From Epiperipatus broadwayi (lineage: Eukaryota; Onychophora; Udeonychophora; Euonychophora; Peripatidae), in NCBI GenBank assembly GCA_028023455.1, contig JAQFVV010000142.1, positions 2,599,740 through 2,663,739 on the forward strand: a stretch of 64,000 bases of DNA. Reading direction: 5' to 3'. Positions 12,660-24,594 of this stretch are shown here, in pieces. The notes under the pieces were generated by a model. It was not told where the DNA came from and made no database searches. It saw nothing but the letters and a program-made list of their open reading frames with translations. Position 1 is the first letter of the stretch. Each line of letters opens with the position of its first letter. Position numbers and translations under genes: made by a program.

Positions 12660-15466
12660 AAATACGGACAATAAAGGTGTTTGATATTGAAGAGAGAGTA
12701 TGTAATAGTGATCATAATTTTATTGTAATAGAAATGGTTAGTAATGTGATGGAGGATAGAAATAAAGGTAGAAATAATAGTGAAAGATGTGGATGGAGAG
12801 TGAATGATAAGAATAAGTTGGAAGAATATAAAATAAAAGTTGAAGAAACCATGGGGCAGTTGGATGGGGATGAGTATAAGGACTGGTGTGGTGAAATAGA
12901 AAAAGTGGCAAATAGGGTTTTAGTTGAGAATATGCAGAAAAATAAAAGTAATAAAAAATGAGAGTTAGTAAAAGTGTAAAAGAGAGGAAAGAAGCGTGCA
13001 GAGAATATAAGTGTGCTATTAAGAACAAAGAAAGTGAAAATGATATTAATGCTAAATGGGGAAAGTACTTAGAAAAGAAGAAGTTGGCTAAAATGGATAA
13101 TTATAGAGAGAGGATGAAGTTAAATAGTAAATTGTTGGAGGATATTAATAAAAGTGGAAGAGACAGGAGTAAAAAATGTTGGAATTACATTAAAAGGAGA
13201 AATGTAGGGGAAAGAGAGATAGTATTAATAGATGATGAGGGAATAGAGTGTAACTCTAGAGAAGAGGTAGAGACAATCTTAAATAGATATGTAATGGATA
13301 TAGAAAAGATGTTAGATGTAAAGGAAGTAGTGATAGAAAAAATTAAAGCAGTTAGTAATGGGAATAATAGATTCACAAAAAAAGGAATTGAATGAGGCAG
13401 GGAAGAGAATGAAAAGTGGAAAGGCGAGAGGTTTAGATGGATGGACAGCAGAAATGGTAATGAATTTAGGGCATAGAGTAAAAGCAAAGTTATTATCATG
13501 TTTTAATAAGATGGCACAGAAGACAGTTTTCCGGTTAGTTGGTGTAATACAAGAATAAGATTATTATTTCAAGGAAAGGGTAAGAATCATAGAAAGTTAA
13601 ATAATTATAGAACGATAGTGGTAACATCAGTTTTATATAAAGTTTTCTCATATATGATAGCTGGAAGAGTTGTAAAATGGATGGAAGAGAATAATGTAGT
13701 GGGGGAAATGCAAGGAGGTTTTAGGTCAGATAGATGTATAGGAGATAGTTTGTTTGTAGTTACACAACTTATGGAGATGAGTAGGAATTCAGGTAGATCA
13801 TTATATATGAGTTTTATAGATATAGAGAAAGCATATGATAAAGTAAAGAGAAATAGATTATGGGTAAGGTTAGCCAATTTGGGAATGGATGAAGCTTTAG
13901 TAAATATTATTAAGAAATTATATGAAAATAATTATTATACTTACCAGTTAGGGGATATAGAATCAGTTGAAGTTAAAAATGGGGTGGGATTAAGGCAAGG
14001 ATACCCTATGTCACCTATTTTGTTTTTGTTGTTTTTGAGTGAAATGGAGAAAGCAATAGAAAGACTAGGAAGAGGGGTAGAGATAGCATTAATAGGTGGC
14101 AAGGGAGTATATATTTTGTCGGGTCTTTTTTTTTACAGATGATATCTTTTTGTGTGCAGAAAGAGGAGAAGATATGGAAATTACGTTGAGGACATGTGCA
14201 AGGGTGGGTAAAGAGATGGGGATTAAATTTAGTGAAGAAAAATCAAATATAATGATGGTTAATACTGGGGAAAGAGAAGATGTAGAATTTTTATTGGGAG
14301 ATATAAATTTAAGTGTGGTGGATACATATAGGCATTTGGGAATTATCTTATATAATGAGGAAAATTGCTTGGATGAATGGGAGAAAAAATTTGTAAATGA
14401 AGCAAAGAAAAGAAAGGGGTTGGTAAAGAAACTAACAGTATTTTCATATAATAAATAGGATGTAGCTAGAATAGTATGGAAGGGAGTTGCAGTAGCAGGG
14501 TTAACATATGGTAATGATGCATTATGAGTTAGTAAAAGGGTTTTAGATTATTTAGAGAAAGTACAAAGGGAAGTAGGAAGACATGCATTAGATGCAGAGA
14601 TGTGGACAGCAAAGGAGGCAATTCAAGGAGAAATGGGATGGTCAAGTTTTTATATGAGAGATGCAAAAAGTAAAATGAAAATGTTTGGTAGGTTGTAGTT
14701 TATGGATAGTAAAAGAATAGCAAAAATAGTGTTCTATTGGGTTATGAGTAAAGGGCAGGTAACAAGATGGGTGAGAAAGGTAATGCAGTATGCGAAAGAT
14801 TTGGATAAAGAATTTATATCAGTATACTTGTATAAAAGGTGGGATGATTGTGTTAGGAGGATTGTTGAGTGTTATAGTGGTAAGGAATGGGATAAAAGAA
14901 TAGAAGCATTAATAAAAAATAGGGAGTTGGAGAGATGGAGAACTAGTATGGAGGGTAAGAAGAGTTTAAATATATATAGAAATAAATGGAATATTGGATG
15001 CGAGTTAATTTATGATAATAGTAAGGAAAGTAGTTTATTATTTAAGGCTCAAATGGGATCCCTAGCAACAAGAGAATATACATGTAAATGGAAAACTATG
15101 GATGATTTAGTGTGCAAATTGTGTAAGGAAAGTATAGAAAATATTAGGCATCTGTTGATTGAATGTAAATGCTTGAAAGCAGAAAGGGTACAGATAATGA
15201 AATTATGGGAGAATAGACATGAACAAAGTGACTATACAGAAAGTGAGTTATTAGTTTTTATGTTGGGTTTGCGAAGAGATAAAGAGGATTTAGATATAAA
15301 GGCCATAGAGTTGACAAAGAGTATGTTGTGGAAATGGGATGGGGCAGAATATGGGAAGACTTAAGAGTGGGGAATGGAAAATAAAGTGGCTAACAGGTTT
15401 ATCTGGGCATAGTTGCTGAGGTATTCTTGACTTCACTTAAGGAGAAGCTAAATACATCACATATAT
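12660..15466 (+). mobile_element. APE-type LINE, 5'-truncated, longest copy in the window
   Basis: The element spans the end of the endonuclease domain, the reverse transcriptase, a C-terminal zinc knuckle and a 3' UTR. It begins abruptly at about 12660 inside the endonuclease and ends near 15466 in 'catcacatatatatcacat', the same tail as on the minus-strand copies at 8668 and 10053. Base use is A+G-rich on the coding strand, unlike the flanks. No clear target-site duplication was found. The clade (I/Jockey/CR1 side versus L1 side) is not decided; there is no RNase H. Confidence 0.95.
12662..15364 (+). pseudogene. LINE endonuclease-reverse transcriptase polyprotein, broken
   Basis: Five open pieces in two alternating frames join into one protein: 12662-12961, 12958-13395, 13358-13558, 13618-14142 and 14096-15364. 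Piece 1 starts in the endonuclease, with SDHNF (about 12707), the SDH catalytic motif of the APE fold. The RT follows: FIDIEKAYDKV (about 13812), GLRQGYPMSPILF (about 13990), and the catalytic box as FTDD (14132-14143), where most relatives have [FY]ADD. Next come a thumb region and GEMGWSSF-like motifs. A knuckle CKLCKESIENIRHLLIEC (15113-15166) lies near the C-terminus at 15361. Damage seen: at least four frame changes (near 12955, 13370, 13560-13617, and in the T-run 14126-14134) and in-frame stops at 14456, 14525 and 14696. The element cannot make its protein. Related fragments lie at 8668-9262 and 10053-10563. Confidence 0.93.
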
Positions 15467-15469
15467 ATC

Positions 15470-16140
15470 ACATAGTCTAAGTACACAGATAAAACATGGA
15501 TTTTTTTGCCAAATTATGGTTTAGTATTTTTTTCCTATCATTTATTGATTATTATGTATAGCTATTGATAGCAATAAAACTCTCACTTAACAAGTTCAAT
15601 GAGGAATTCCATTTCTCCTTTTGTTATTTATCATAATGCTTTTGAAAAAGTTCTGGTCTGCAGAAGTCTGTTTAAAGACTGTTTCACACTATTATACACA
15701 TATATATTCTAATAAATTGCTAATTCAGCATAAATATTATGTATTATACATAAAACACAGCTACACATATTACACCATAAATAAATGTGGATTTCCATCA
15801 TTATTGTTAAAAGAAGATTGACTTGATCAAAGATTGAGATTCTTGATTGTTATTGATATTGGTACTGTTTAAGTGTTAACTGCTCTCAATGAATTTATAT
15901 ATATTGTAATAATATTTACTATATCCAAATTAATGGTTATAAACAGAACTTTTAAAAAAATTGTATTGACCTATCAATATAACAAATATTATTAATTGTT
16001 ATTGTTGTTATGGTTACAAATAATAGTATTGAAATGATATTAACATTTATGATAAAATTATTTTATAAGGTGAATTACTAAACTAATCCAAGATGTCTTC
16101 TCATACCAAATTCACAATTCAATCAGACTAGCCAAAAAAA
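15470..16140. other. AT-rich non-coding stretch
   Basis: Nothing recognised between the LINE and the Penelope-like fragment. Confidence 0.5.
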
Positions 16141-16145
16141 AAAAC

Positions 16146-16490
16146 AACTCTAGAATACAACCAATGGTTTCACTGCTACAAGCAAACTTCTCAAATGTAA
16201 TGGACTACAAGATAACACATTTGTACTAAATATTACCACACACCATTAATATTAAAAGAACTTTTAAGTAAGTTAATTGCTTCAGAATCATAAATTTTTA
16301 ATAATAATGATTCTTTAAATCTTCTTTTTATTTCATTTCTTTCAAAAAAGACAGCCTTAGCCTCATTAAAACTAATAGTATGGCCTGTATCTTTTTCATG
16401 GATATATAAAGCAGATCTGAGATATTTATTTCTAATCCTGCTTTTATGTATCTTTATCTTCTCATTTAAGTTCAAACTACCTTGACCAAA
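16146..16490 (-). pseudogene. Penelope-like element, GIY-YIG C-terminal fragment (copy A)
   Basis: The minus-strand frame 16475-16233 encodes 80 residues with KIHKSRIRNKYLRSALYIHE and DTGHTISFNEAKAVFFER. This matches the C-terminal half of the GIY-YIG endonuclease domain of Penelope-like elements ('...HK....Y..SAL..H...TGH.I.F.EAK...'). The stretch is open, but the GIY-YIG start itself and the whole RT are missing. The homologous 3' UTR continues to about 16146. Copy B (16897-17265) lies about 400 bp away in the opposite orientation, so the two form an inverted pair with coding ends facing each other. Confidence 0.8.
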
Positions 16491-16896
16491 AACAAAGGAT
16501 AATATATACTACTCCCTTGCTTTTGTAAGAATATATATATATAAATTAGATTCCAACCAGCAACCCCCTAAACATTCACAGTAAAATATAGTAATCAATA
16601 TCTCTCACTGCTGTCAAAGCAACCTTCACACATTTTAATAGGGAAGAATGGAAATCCATTCTTACTAATAGTCCATTCAATGTATATGGACACTTAAAGA
16701 TTGCAACTTGACTACAGAGTATGAAATATTGATACATTGAAATTTAAATAAACCTCTTTAAACATGAAATAAACATGTCACTATAATGCAGACTAATAAA
16801 TAGTCAATTAACATTACAAACTGCAATACTTTTAAATTTCCCATGTATTATTTAGAAATAATAAGTGAAATAGTGCCTAAAGCTAATCTGGGGTGA

Positions 16897-17265
16897 TATA
16901 TATATATCAGAGTAGTTTAAACTTAAATGAAAGAATGAAGGTACATAAAAGCAGGGTTAGAAATAAATATCTTAATTCTCCTTTACATATCCATGAAAAA
17001 AATACAGGCCACACTATTAGTTTTGATGAGGCTAAAGTTGTCTTTTTTGAAAGAATTGAAATAAAAAGAATTAAAGAATCTTTATTATTAAAATTTTCTG
17101 ATTCTGAAGCAATTAACTTATTTAAAAGTTTTTTTAATATTAAGGGTATGTGGGATGTAAGTGGAATTGTGGGTAATATTTAGTGTAAATTTGTTGTTAT
17201 CTTATAGACATTCACAATTGAAAAGTCTGCTTGTAAGTGAAACTATTGATTGTGTTTTAGAGTTT
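16897..17265 (+). pseudogene. Penelope-like element, GIY-YIG C-terminal fragment (copy B)
   Basis: The plus-strand frame (about 16905-17181) encodes SLNLNERMKVHKSRVRNKYL and NTGHTISFDEAKVVFFER, homologous along its length to copy A, with one codon lost near 'EIKRIKES'. The 3' UTR matches copy A beyond the stop ('tattgattgtgttttagag'). The start of homology is abrupt at about 16897. Paired inverted ends are known for Penelope-like elements, but two separate 5'-truncated insertions are also possible. Confidence 0.8.
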
Positions 17266-17269
17266 ATTT

Positions 17270-18180
17270 TATTTGGTAGGTTGAGTTGCAAATTTGGAGT
17301 AATTTTGATTATTTTATTGACTAGTTAGTTTTAGGCTTTTAATGTTTATATTTTATAAATGCAACATTTTCAAATATGTGTATCAATTTTTTTTATTGCT
17401 ATTTATATTTAATTATAAAAAGACTCATACACTAAAATTAAGTGTAAAAGTATAACACATAAAATTTTAAAAAGGCATAACACTAATAATAATAATAATA
17501 AATTATTTAAAAATAGTATCAGTATAATAATAATTTTATTATTGCTCATATATGATTAAAATTACACTTAATAATGATAGAAAATTTTAATATAACATTT
17601 AAATATATTTACATGTGTGCATGAATGGTTCTAATTCTTGAATGTATTTAAATTTAAAAGAGTATAATAACAAAATATTTCAATAAATTTATTATTATTG
17701 GTAATAATATATTAATTATAATGAAAACTTAAAAATAAATAAAGTAAAATCATTTATTTTAATATTTATAATATAAAAATTTGTTTGTAAAATGGTAATA
17801 TGTATTTTATTTTTATTAATTAATGCAATAAGATATTTAAAGTATTATTTTGTACTTTTAAATAACTTCATTACAAATTTAGTGGTACATATATTTTTTA
17901 AACTTCCAAAGATCATCTGCTACATATCATATCCTGGCAACAATAATAAAATTTTCCCATAAAAAGCCAAAAGAGTGAAGAATTTTGAGCAAAGAGAATG
18001 TTTTCATTAATCATGAGATGCAAACCTATAAATATATCTGTGTTCAGAATTGTTTAATCTTCTTTATTAACTGACTGCAAGTAAACTGCATTGAACTTAA
18101 TGTCAAAGTTAGTCATCTTTCAACACCATAATAATAGAATAGAGAACTAAATAAACATTTGCCTTAATGGTAAATATATC
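17270..18180. other. AT-rich non-coding stretch
   Basis: Very low complexity, with (AAT)n-type runs near 17482-17500. Nothing else is seen. Confidence 0.6.
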
Positions 18181-18189
18181 TTGAAACTC

Positions 18190-18298
18190 AAGCATTGTTA
18201 GCTGAGACGTCATCGCAGCACCTTGCAAGCAAGTAGTTGGTTGCAGACAGTTGTGGATTCGCATCCTGGCTGATGCTATGACATATGAGGAAAAAAAA
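18190..18298 (+). mobile_element. SINE with tRNA-like head and A-tail
   Basis: It carries a B-box-like 'tggattcgcatcc' at about 18250 and the tail GCTATGACATATGAGG followed by eight A (ending 18298). The same tail, 'tgacatatga' plus A-run, closes the tRNA-Gly SINE at 29573 and, as 'tgccatatgag' plus A-run, the minus-strand copy at 33331. The A box is poorly kept. No target duplication was found. Confidence 0.6.
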
Positions 18299-18299
18299 C

Positions 18300-19590
18300 T
18301 GTCTTTAATGAGAACTAAATATCTAACTATGTTCATCAACTTGTAACACACTTTAAAAGAAATGAAACATAAAACCTTGGATTTAATTATAAAAATTTAA
18401 AATTATATGGGATTGCTAATTTTATTTCATTGTGTTATTTACTTATTTAGACTCCAAATTTTTTTTGATAGATATTATATTTATTACAGCGACTTAAAGT
18501 TTTCTGGATAAACACCAGTATAATGGACAATTATAGTTTTAAAAAATGAATTTTAACTAATGAATTTTATCTTCATTTGTAAACACTTTTATATTAGATA
18601 ATTATTGTTAAAATGACTGTTTAACTAATAGATTTTATTTTTATAACTATTTAAATAAAAGTTATAATTTATGAACGTCATCCTGAAGAGATTAATAACT
18701 ACATTCCATACCTAGGAAATAAAACTTATTGTGATTCGCTGAAATAATTTTTAACCCACTATTATTGGATTCAAAGGATTATTTATCATATACCACACCT
18801 AGAAAATAACATGACTTATTGTGATTTTTAGAATATTTTAATCTCTCTAGTAATGGATTGCACATACAAAGTTCTAACTTTCTTACTAATTACTTTATCA
18901 TAAAAATTAACCCATCCATTAGGATGTAACAATCTAACATGTCACAGGATTTAATCATTTTTAAATACTTTGAAAGAATGCACCACCAAAATAAATACTT
19001 TAAATTTTTAAAAAGATTTGAATTAATTTTAAATTATGAGGATATATTATATTTTTCAAATTTATTTAAAAATTAGAATATCTAGGGTTACCTTATTCAC
19101 TGAAAGTTCTTGCAAGAAGAAAGATATAATAAAACAATATACAGGTATTTATAGTTACCATGTAGTATAATTGTCTGTTATTCTTTGCACTATGGAAACT
19201 AGTTGTTAATATTTAAAATTAATTAATAATATTTATAGTTAAGTCATAATATCTAACATTTTATATGTTTTATTGATCTATTAATTTAATCATAACCTTC
19301 TATAATTAAAGGTATCTAAAGCATATAGTTGAGATATTTTATAAATATTACACTTCTAATTTATCCACATATGTACTTTCTGGATTCAAATAAAGATTAT
19401 ATTGCATATTTAATTATGTATGTGGCACTGATGCTTATATAAATATTATTGATAAGTTGGATTTCGTTATATTATCTTTTTTTCATAATGTGATCTTGAT
19501 AAGCCTCTTATTGGATGTTACCAATACCTATTGTGATCAGGTTAATTAAAGCCATACATTAAGAATATTTTGAAATATTAATTTTCTCTG
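18300..19590. other. AT-rich non-coding stretch
   Basis: No gene or dated repeat is recognised. Confidence 0.55.
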
Positions 19591-19596
19591 TGATCC

Positions 19597-20160
19597 AGGT
19601 TTTTTCATACCTGCACATCTATATGTAATATATATGGGGGTTGAATTCAGACTTTCACATGACCCTCAGCTATCCATGCTATCTCATACTGCTGATACAT
19701 TTGATCACACACATGTCAAAAAGATAAATAATGACCAATACATGTATTTTGTGCTAAACCAGCACTCATCAGTTGGTCCAGATTATCATCTTCACACATA
19801 CATACAATCAAAGCTCAGCTTATATTAAGCTATCTAGTCTTCATACTTTAATGGACAGGCTTCAAACTACTTCACCTCACAACTCTTCAGCCATTCATTT
19901 CATTGAAAATCTGATGATGGAATGCTCAAAGCCCACCTTGGTGCCAACCTTTTGATCCAACCCATGTTGACCAGAAGTCAGTTTGACCCCTCATGTACAG
20001 GACATAATCCATTTACATACATATATGAGGGATGGGCAGACCTTAAAGCACTATATTTTGAAATATGAATGTTTTCTACAGCACAAGCTTTTTCATACCT
20101 GCACATCTATATGTAATATATAGGAGGATTGAACTCAGACTTTCACATGACCCTCAGCCA
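19597..20160 (+). repeat. Dispersed fold-back family, forward arm plus a partial second end
   Basis: From about 19597: 'tttttcatacctgcacatct', 'actttcacatgaccctcagc', 'actcatcagttggtccagat' and 'caatcaaagctcagcttat', ending with 'tgacccctcatgta' near 20000. A second copy of the terminal part (20085-20155) repeats 'catacctgcacatctatatg' and 'gactttcacatgaccctcag'. Other copies of the family are at 34055-35333, 40219-40726, 47808-47850 and 50168-50929. Read from the other strand the end carries 'ctgaattcaacccc', a worn pol III B box. Confidence 0.8.
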
Positions 20161-20164
20161 TATT

Positions 20165-21750
20165 GTAATTTGGGTTAATGTTTAGCTTTTTATGAAATAG
20201 CTAAGTTTATAAGTTGGATACCTAGATTTTAATTATTATTAATTAAAGATACAATAAAATATTCTTTTTTGTTTATTGGGTATAATTAAGTATTTTTGCT
20301 TATATCTTGACAACTTTCTCCAATAAAGTGTTTTGTTTTATATCACATCAAGATACACCACTCGTTTAGTAAAATGCAGGAAAGCAATTTCCAATAATTA
20401 AAAACATTGCAAGAATAACCATTGTGGAGAATTTATTATTGTTATTTCGTTCATTTAAACATTTTTTTAATTATTTATTGTTAATAAAATAATTATATTT
20501 TGTTAATTATATGATCATCATCTATTAATTTCATATGGTCACTTAGTTTTGTAATTATTATACGATATTTAAAAGTATACTGCTTAATATAAAATGTTCA
20601 TTATTTTTATTTACTTACACCATCTTCACTTTAATATTTAATTGTTTAAGATATGAATCGAATACAATAAAATGCCCTTTGTTATTTAATCGTATAAGTA
20701 ATAACAATTTATATTATTTTAAATTGCATTTATGTAATATAAAAGCTTAGAACAAACTCTAACCCAACTATAAGAAGAATGTTATAGTATTTATTTATTC
20801 TTTTAAATTCACAGTCATACTTTAAGTCATAGCAGAACTCTGAGATATAATTAGGATTAGTTAGTTGTAAATACATTTCTGTATAGTGCTTTCTTAAAAT
20901 AAATATTTGTTTATTATAAAGAGTATCCTTGCTCAATCTTATGCAATTAGTAATTGATCAGAATCATTTTAGCACTTCTTTTTATTCAATTACAATATAT
21001 ATATATCTTTAAATTGATAGATGATAGAAAAGAATTTAGACATTTATAAACATATTCATTTTTTTACCCAATCATAGAGTAGAATATTTAAGCAATAGTA
21101 TACCGTAACGACACAATCATCCCGATTGTTATCATGCATAATTTATCAGCCTTTTTATTTTCTTCACAACAGAATTTATTCTAACAGCTCTATTTTTTAA
21201 TATATATATAATTCATATAAATTAAAAGCTGATATGTAATTATCCATATATAGATATATAGATCTAAGAAACCTTGTGGATTATTGGCATTTTTTACACT
21301 TGCCATTTCCATGACTTACATTCAAATACTTTATTTCATTCAAGCATTGATCATTAGATGTTTATCACATTAGTTTAGAGCATAAAATAAAAATGGGAAA
21401 CTATTATCTTAACACTCGGCAATTGGCAAGTCTAGTGAATATGGCATTATTCTTCACTGTTAGCTAAATATTTGACCTACAATGATTATGTAACGATTGA
21501 TTTACTCTCTCCCCCCCCCTCTCTCTATATATATATGATCATCAAAATAATTATAATTAGAATGCTATTACTTTTATTGAATCTTAAAATAGACATTTAA
21601 TTATATAAATAGTAACCTAAGGAATTTTAATTAATTTTGCAATATTTTTTTTCTCCATTTAAGCTATCTAACATTTCTTTACCAGGTCTAACATCAGCTC
21701 TTAATACATCTGTATATGTATATATGATTAGTCAAAATACTTGAACTAAG
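20165..21750. other. AT-rich non-coding stretch
   Basis: No gene is recognised. A C-run (21511-21519) followed by short CT and AT runs lies near 21503-21535. Confidence 0.55.
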
Positions 21751-21752
21751 TT

Positions 21753-21946
21753 AATTCTAGAATGTATTTTTGCATAATTCTTTTTTTAATAATTGAGACT
21801 ATATTTTGTGAAATTATGCATTTTTAGGAAAATAACAATAATTTATGTAAATTCTAGAATGTATTCTTGCATAATTCTTTTTTTAAAAATTGAGCCTATA
21901 TTTTGTGAAATTATGCATTTTTAGGAAAATAATAATAATTTATGTC
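21753..21946. repeat. Tandem duplication, 97 bp unit
   Basis: AATTCTAGAATGTATT starts at 21753 and again at 21850. The units share nearly every base, through 'ttatgcatttttaggaaaat', and differ by a few substitutions. The duplication is fairly recent and non-coding. Confidence 0.92.
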
Positions 21947-22097
21947 TATTATTATTTTTTAGCTTTTATAAAATTATGAGTATATAAATAACATTCATAT
22001 TTGCATAAGTATGTTAAGATTCCCTGTTTCTAATAGTGTTTGTTCTAGCATGCTGATATACATGTAAAATAATAATGAATTAAAGTATAATAATACA

Positions 22098-22632
22098 TTA
22101 TAGAAAGTATTATAATTCACAGAAGTACTTTCAAAACCTTCTTCGCCTGTCATTTCAATTCAAGTATAATAGAAGTAAGCATCATCAAAGTTATATCCCA
22201 TATTCCTGAATTTTAGTCATTCTATTTTTATTTACAAAAATTATCTTAATTTTTCTATTATTATAGTTTCTCTCTTTTCATAAAAAATCTTAACATTTTC
22301 AAGACAAAATTAAAGATAAACTTATATTTTTTTTTCCCATATTCAAAGAGCTGTTTTCTTTAATAATCTAAAAACATATGTTTACCATTAATTTTGATCT
22401 TGAAAATGTTAAGATTCTTTATAAGGAGAGAAATTACATTTAAAAAAAAGGAAGAAATAGAATGTCTATAATTAATTGACAATCTGCTAATGTTAAAATT
22501 CAGGAATCATTGGATATGACTTGATGATGTTTACTGCCACAGTAGCTGAATCAAACTGGCAATTGAAGATGGTTAAGTGATTAACTGAAAGTACTTTTAT
22601 GGATTGTAATTCTTTTATAATATATTCTACCA
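22098..22632. repeat. Long imperfect inverted repeat (fold-back element)
   Basis: The left arm (22098-22320) and right arm (22381-22632) are diverged inverted complements. Matching phrases include 'agaagtacttt' with 'gaaagtactttt', 'atattcctgaatttt' with 'aaaattcaggaatc', and AATCTTAACATTTTCAAGA with TCTTGAAAATGTTAAGATT. The spacer is about 60 bp. No coding frame. It looks like a long-TIR MITE; target duplication not determined. Confidence 0.85.
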
Positions 22633-22855
22633 CTATATTTATTATTTTTATTACAATATTTATTATATAATAGTCATTTATTTTATTATATATATATTAA
22701 TCACTTTATAACTATTAAATTAAGACTTTCATATAAAGAAGCAGAATGCATAAGAAATTTAAAAATAGTGTCACAAAATGTAAAGTAATTAGTATTTGAG
22801 ATTAATACATAATAATATGTAGCCAGAAAAGTTTCAGAGTGTAATAATATATATA

Positions 22856-23030
22856 AAGTCTAGTGGTATCAGATATGTCTGACATTTCCAAGATCTGGTG
22901 TTCAAATTTAGACCAGATAAAACAATATTTTCAGGTTTTAGAGGGTTTTTTTTTAAGTAGTCAGTCCACAGGAACCTAGCTAATCATCAAATTGAACTTA
23001 AGTAGATATTTAGGTATTGTTGAATAGAGA
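22856..23030 (+). mobile_element. tRNA-headed SINE
   Basis: Head at 22856-22920: an A-box-like TAGTGGTATCAG and a B-box-like GTGTTCAAATTT at tRNA spacing. The body carries 'cctagctaatcatcaaattg' and 'gtagatatttaggta', a worn form of the SINE body seen at 24394 and 61885. Confidence 0.55.
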
Positions 23031-23034
23031 ATAA

Positions 23035-24390
23035 ATGTAAAAACAGGAAATTATTCAAGGCATCATTATCAACCAGCATCTCTGTGTTTTTAATATTAGG
23101 CTGTTGAAAAGGTCTTATTGAACTATTTAAATGTCACTTTTCTATTTATGTTTGTAATTGGCTTGCATATTCATCACTTACTTTTTATTATTTTTTCACT
23201 ATCATTTTCATAATTTTTTACAAATAGTTGTTAATAAATGAATAAATCATTTTCTATCTTCAAATTTAAACCCCAAATTTCTTTAAAATGTAGTGCAAAA
23301 CTAACTGAGATGTTGAATTGTTTAAGGAAATAGGAAAACATAGCATTTTATAATTAATAGTAATTAGTCCAACAGATATATATAATCCTGTGATCTTAAT
23401 TAAACATAACACATTATTTTTAATTAAGTCTACATGTATTTTTGATAAAGTTGCAATAAATGATTAGTAATATTTAAAAAATCCATATCTTCACAAATTC
23501 ATCATTATGATCAGAGTTTTAATGCATGAATGAAAACTCAGATTTGTGCAAAATAATGCTCCAATTCTATGTAAAAGAAAGATACATAATTTATTTTATC
23601 ATTTTTCTTAATAATTATTCATCTACTAATCTATATATCACACATCTATATAAGTCATCTTCAATTTTTTTTTATCTGCTTTTTTTTTCTTTCAATTTTC
23701 TTTTACAATTTTTTGCATTATATTTCATGCGATTTTTTTTTTGCTTGTTATCACTCAATTTTTCTTCTTCTTTCTATGTCCTTCAACATCTTTATCTTTT
23801 CATTTCCCTATTTTTCATTTTACTTCTCAAAAGCCTTTAAATGCTTTTTTATCTTCTTTGAAATTAGTTAGCTTTCAGCATTATATATTGACGCAAGATA
23901 TTTAAAAAAATTTTAAAAGAGCAATTGAAAAAAAAATTCAAACCATGATTATAAGTGGAGACTTGGGAAGCTATATTATTCTTTAATCTGTAAAAAAAAG
24001 AGCAAGTTGACAATTTGGAATAGCTTTTTATTCTTCATAAAACAATATACATCAAATTCTATTCAGTCTGCATAGTAACGTTTCTCTAAAAGCAGTGTTT
24101 TTTAAAAAGACTGTAAATATTAAAGTTGAAGTTTATTAAATTTTTTTTTAAAAAGTTCAAGTTATGTAGAGTCATAAATATATTTAATGCCTGCATTTCT
24201 GTAATATGCAATATTACTTAAAATAAATTACATTTTCTACCAAAACTAACCTAATTTAATTTTTAAATCAATACTTAAATTACCACTTAAGTTTATTATA
24301 ATAGATTAACTAAATCAGTTGTAACACCACTTCATAAAAATGATATGTAAATGCTGGTTTTCATATTCCAGTATATTATTTATAATGAAA
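23035..24390. other. AT-rich non-coding stretch
   Basis: Mostly T-rich low complexity. A long plus frame at 23526-23840 is only a consequence of TTT and TAT runs. No gene is recognised. Confidence 0.55.
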
Positions 24391-24393
24391 TTT

Positions 24394-24590
24394 GTTGCAT
24401 AGTGGTTAGCACATACATCTATCATCATCTGACTTCGGCTGTAGTTTCAAGCTAGGGAAACATTTATTTATTTATTTATTTTACAAAATAAACAGATAAC
24501 TTTTTTTGCTCAAATAAATCGTTCATAGCTAATCTAGTTAGCCATCCAATTGCCGATAGGTAAGTCGACGTCTAGCTTTTTTAATTAGAG
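24394..24590 (+). mobile_element. tRNA-headed SINE
   Basis: The head has TAGTGGTTAGCACATACATC (A-box region, 24400) and a weak B box 'gtagtttcaagc'. A (TTTA)n stretch follows, then a body with 'ctaatctagttagccatcca' and 'taagtcgacgtctagct'. The body matches the minus-strand SINE at 12285-12505 when that is reverse-complemented. Confidence 0.6.
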
Positions 24591-24594
24591 TGTA

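Noticed and set aside
12738-13499. Minus-strand open frames of 96-104 codons rich in L, S, Y and F
   Set aside because: They are antisense to the purine-rich LINE coding strand and have no motif of their own.
23526-23840. 104-codon F/L/Y-rich open frame resembling a membrane protein
   Set aside because: The composition follows from T-runs; there is no start context, no conserved motif and no splice structure.
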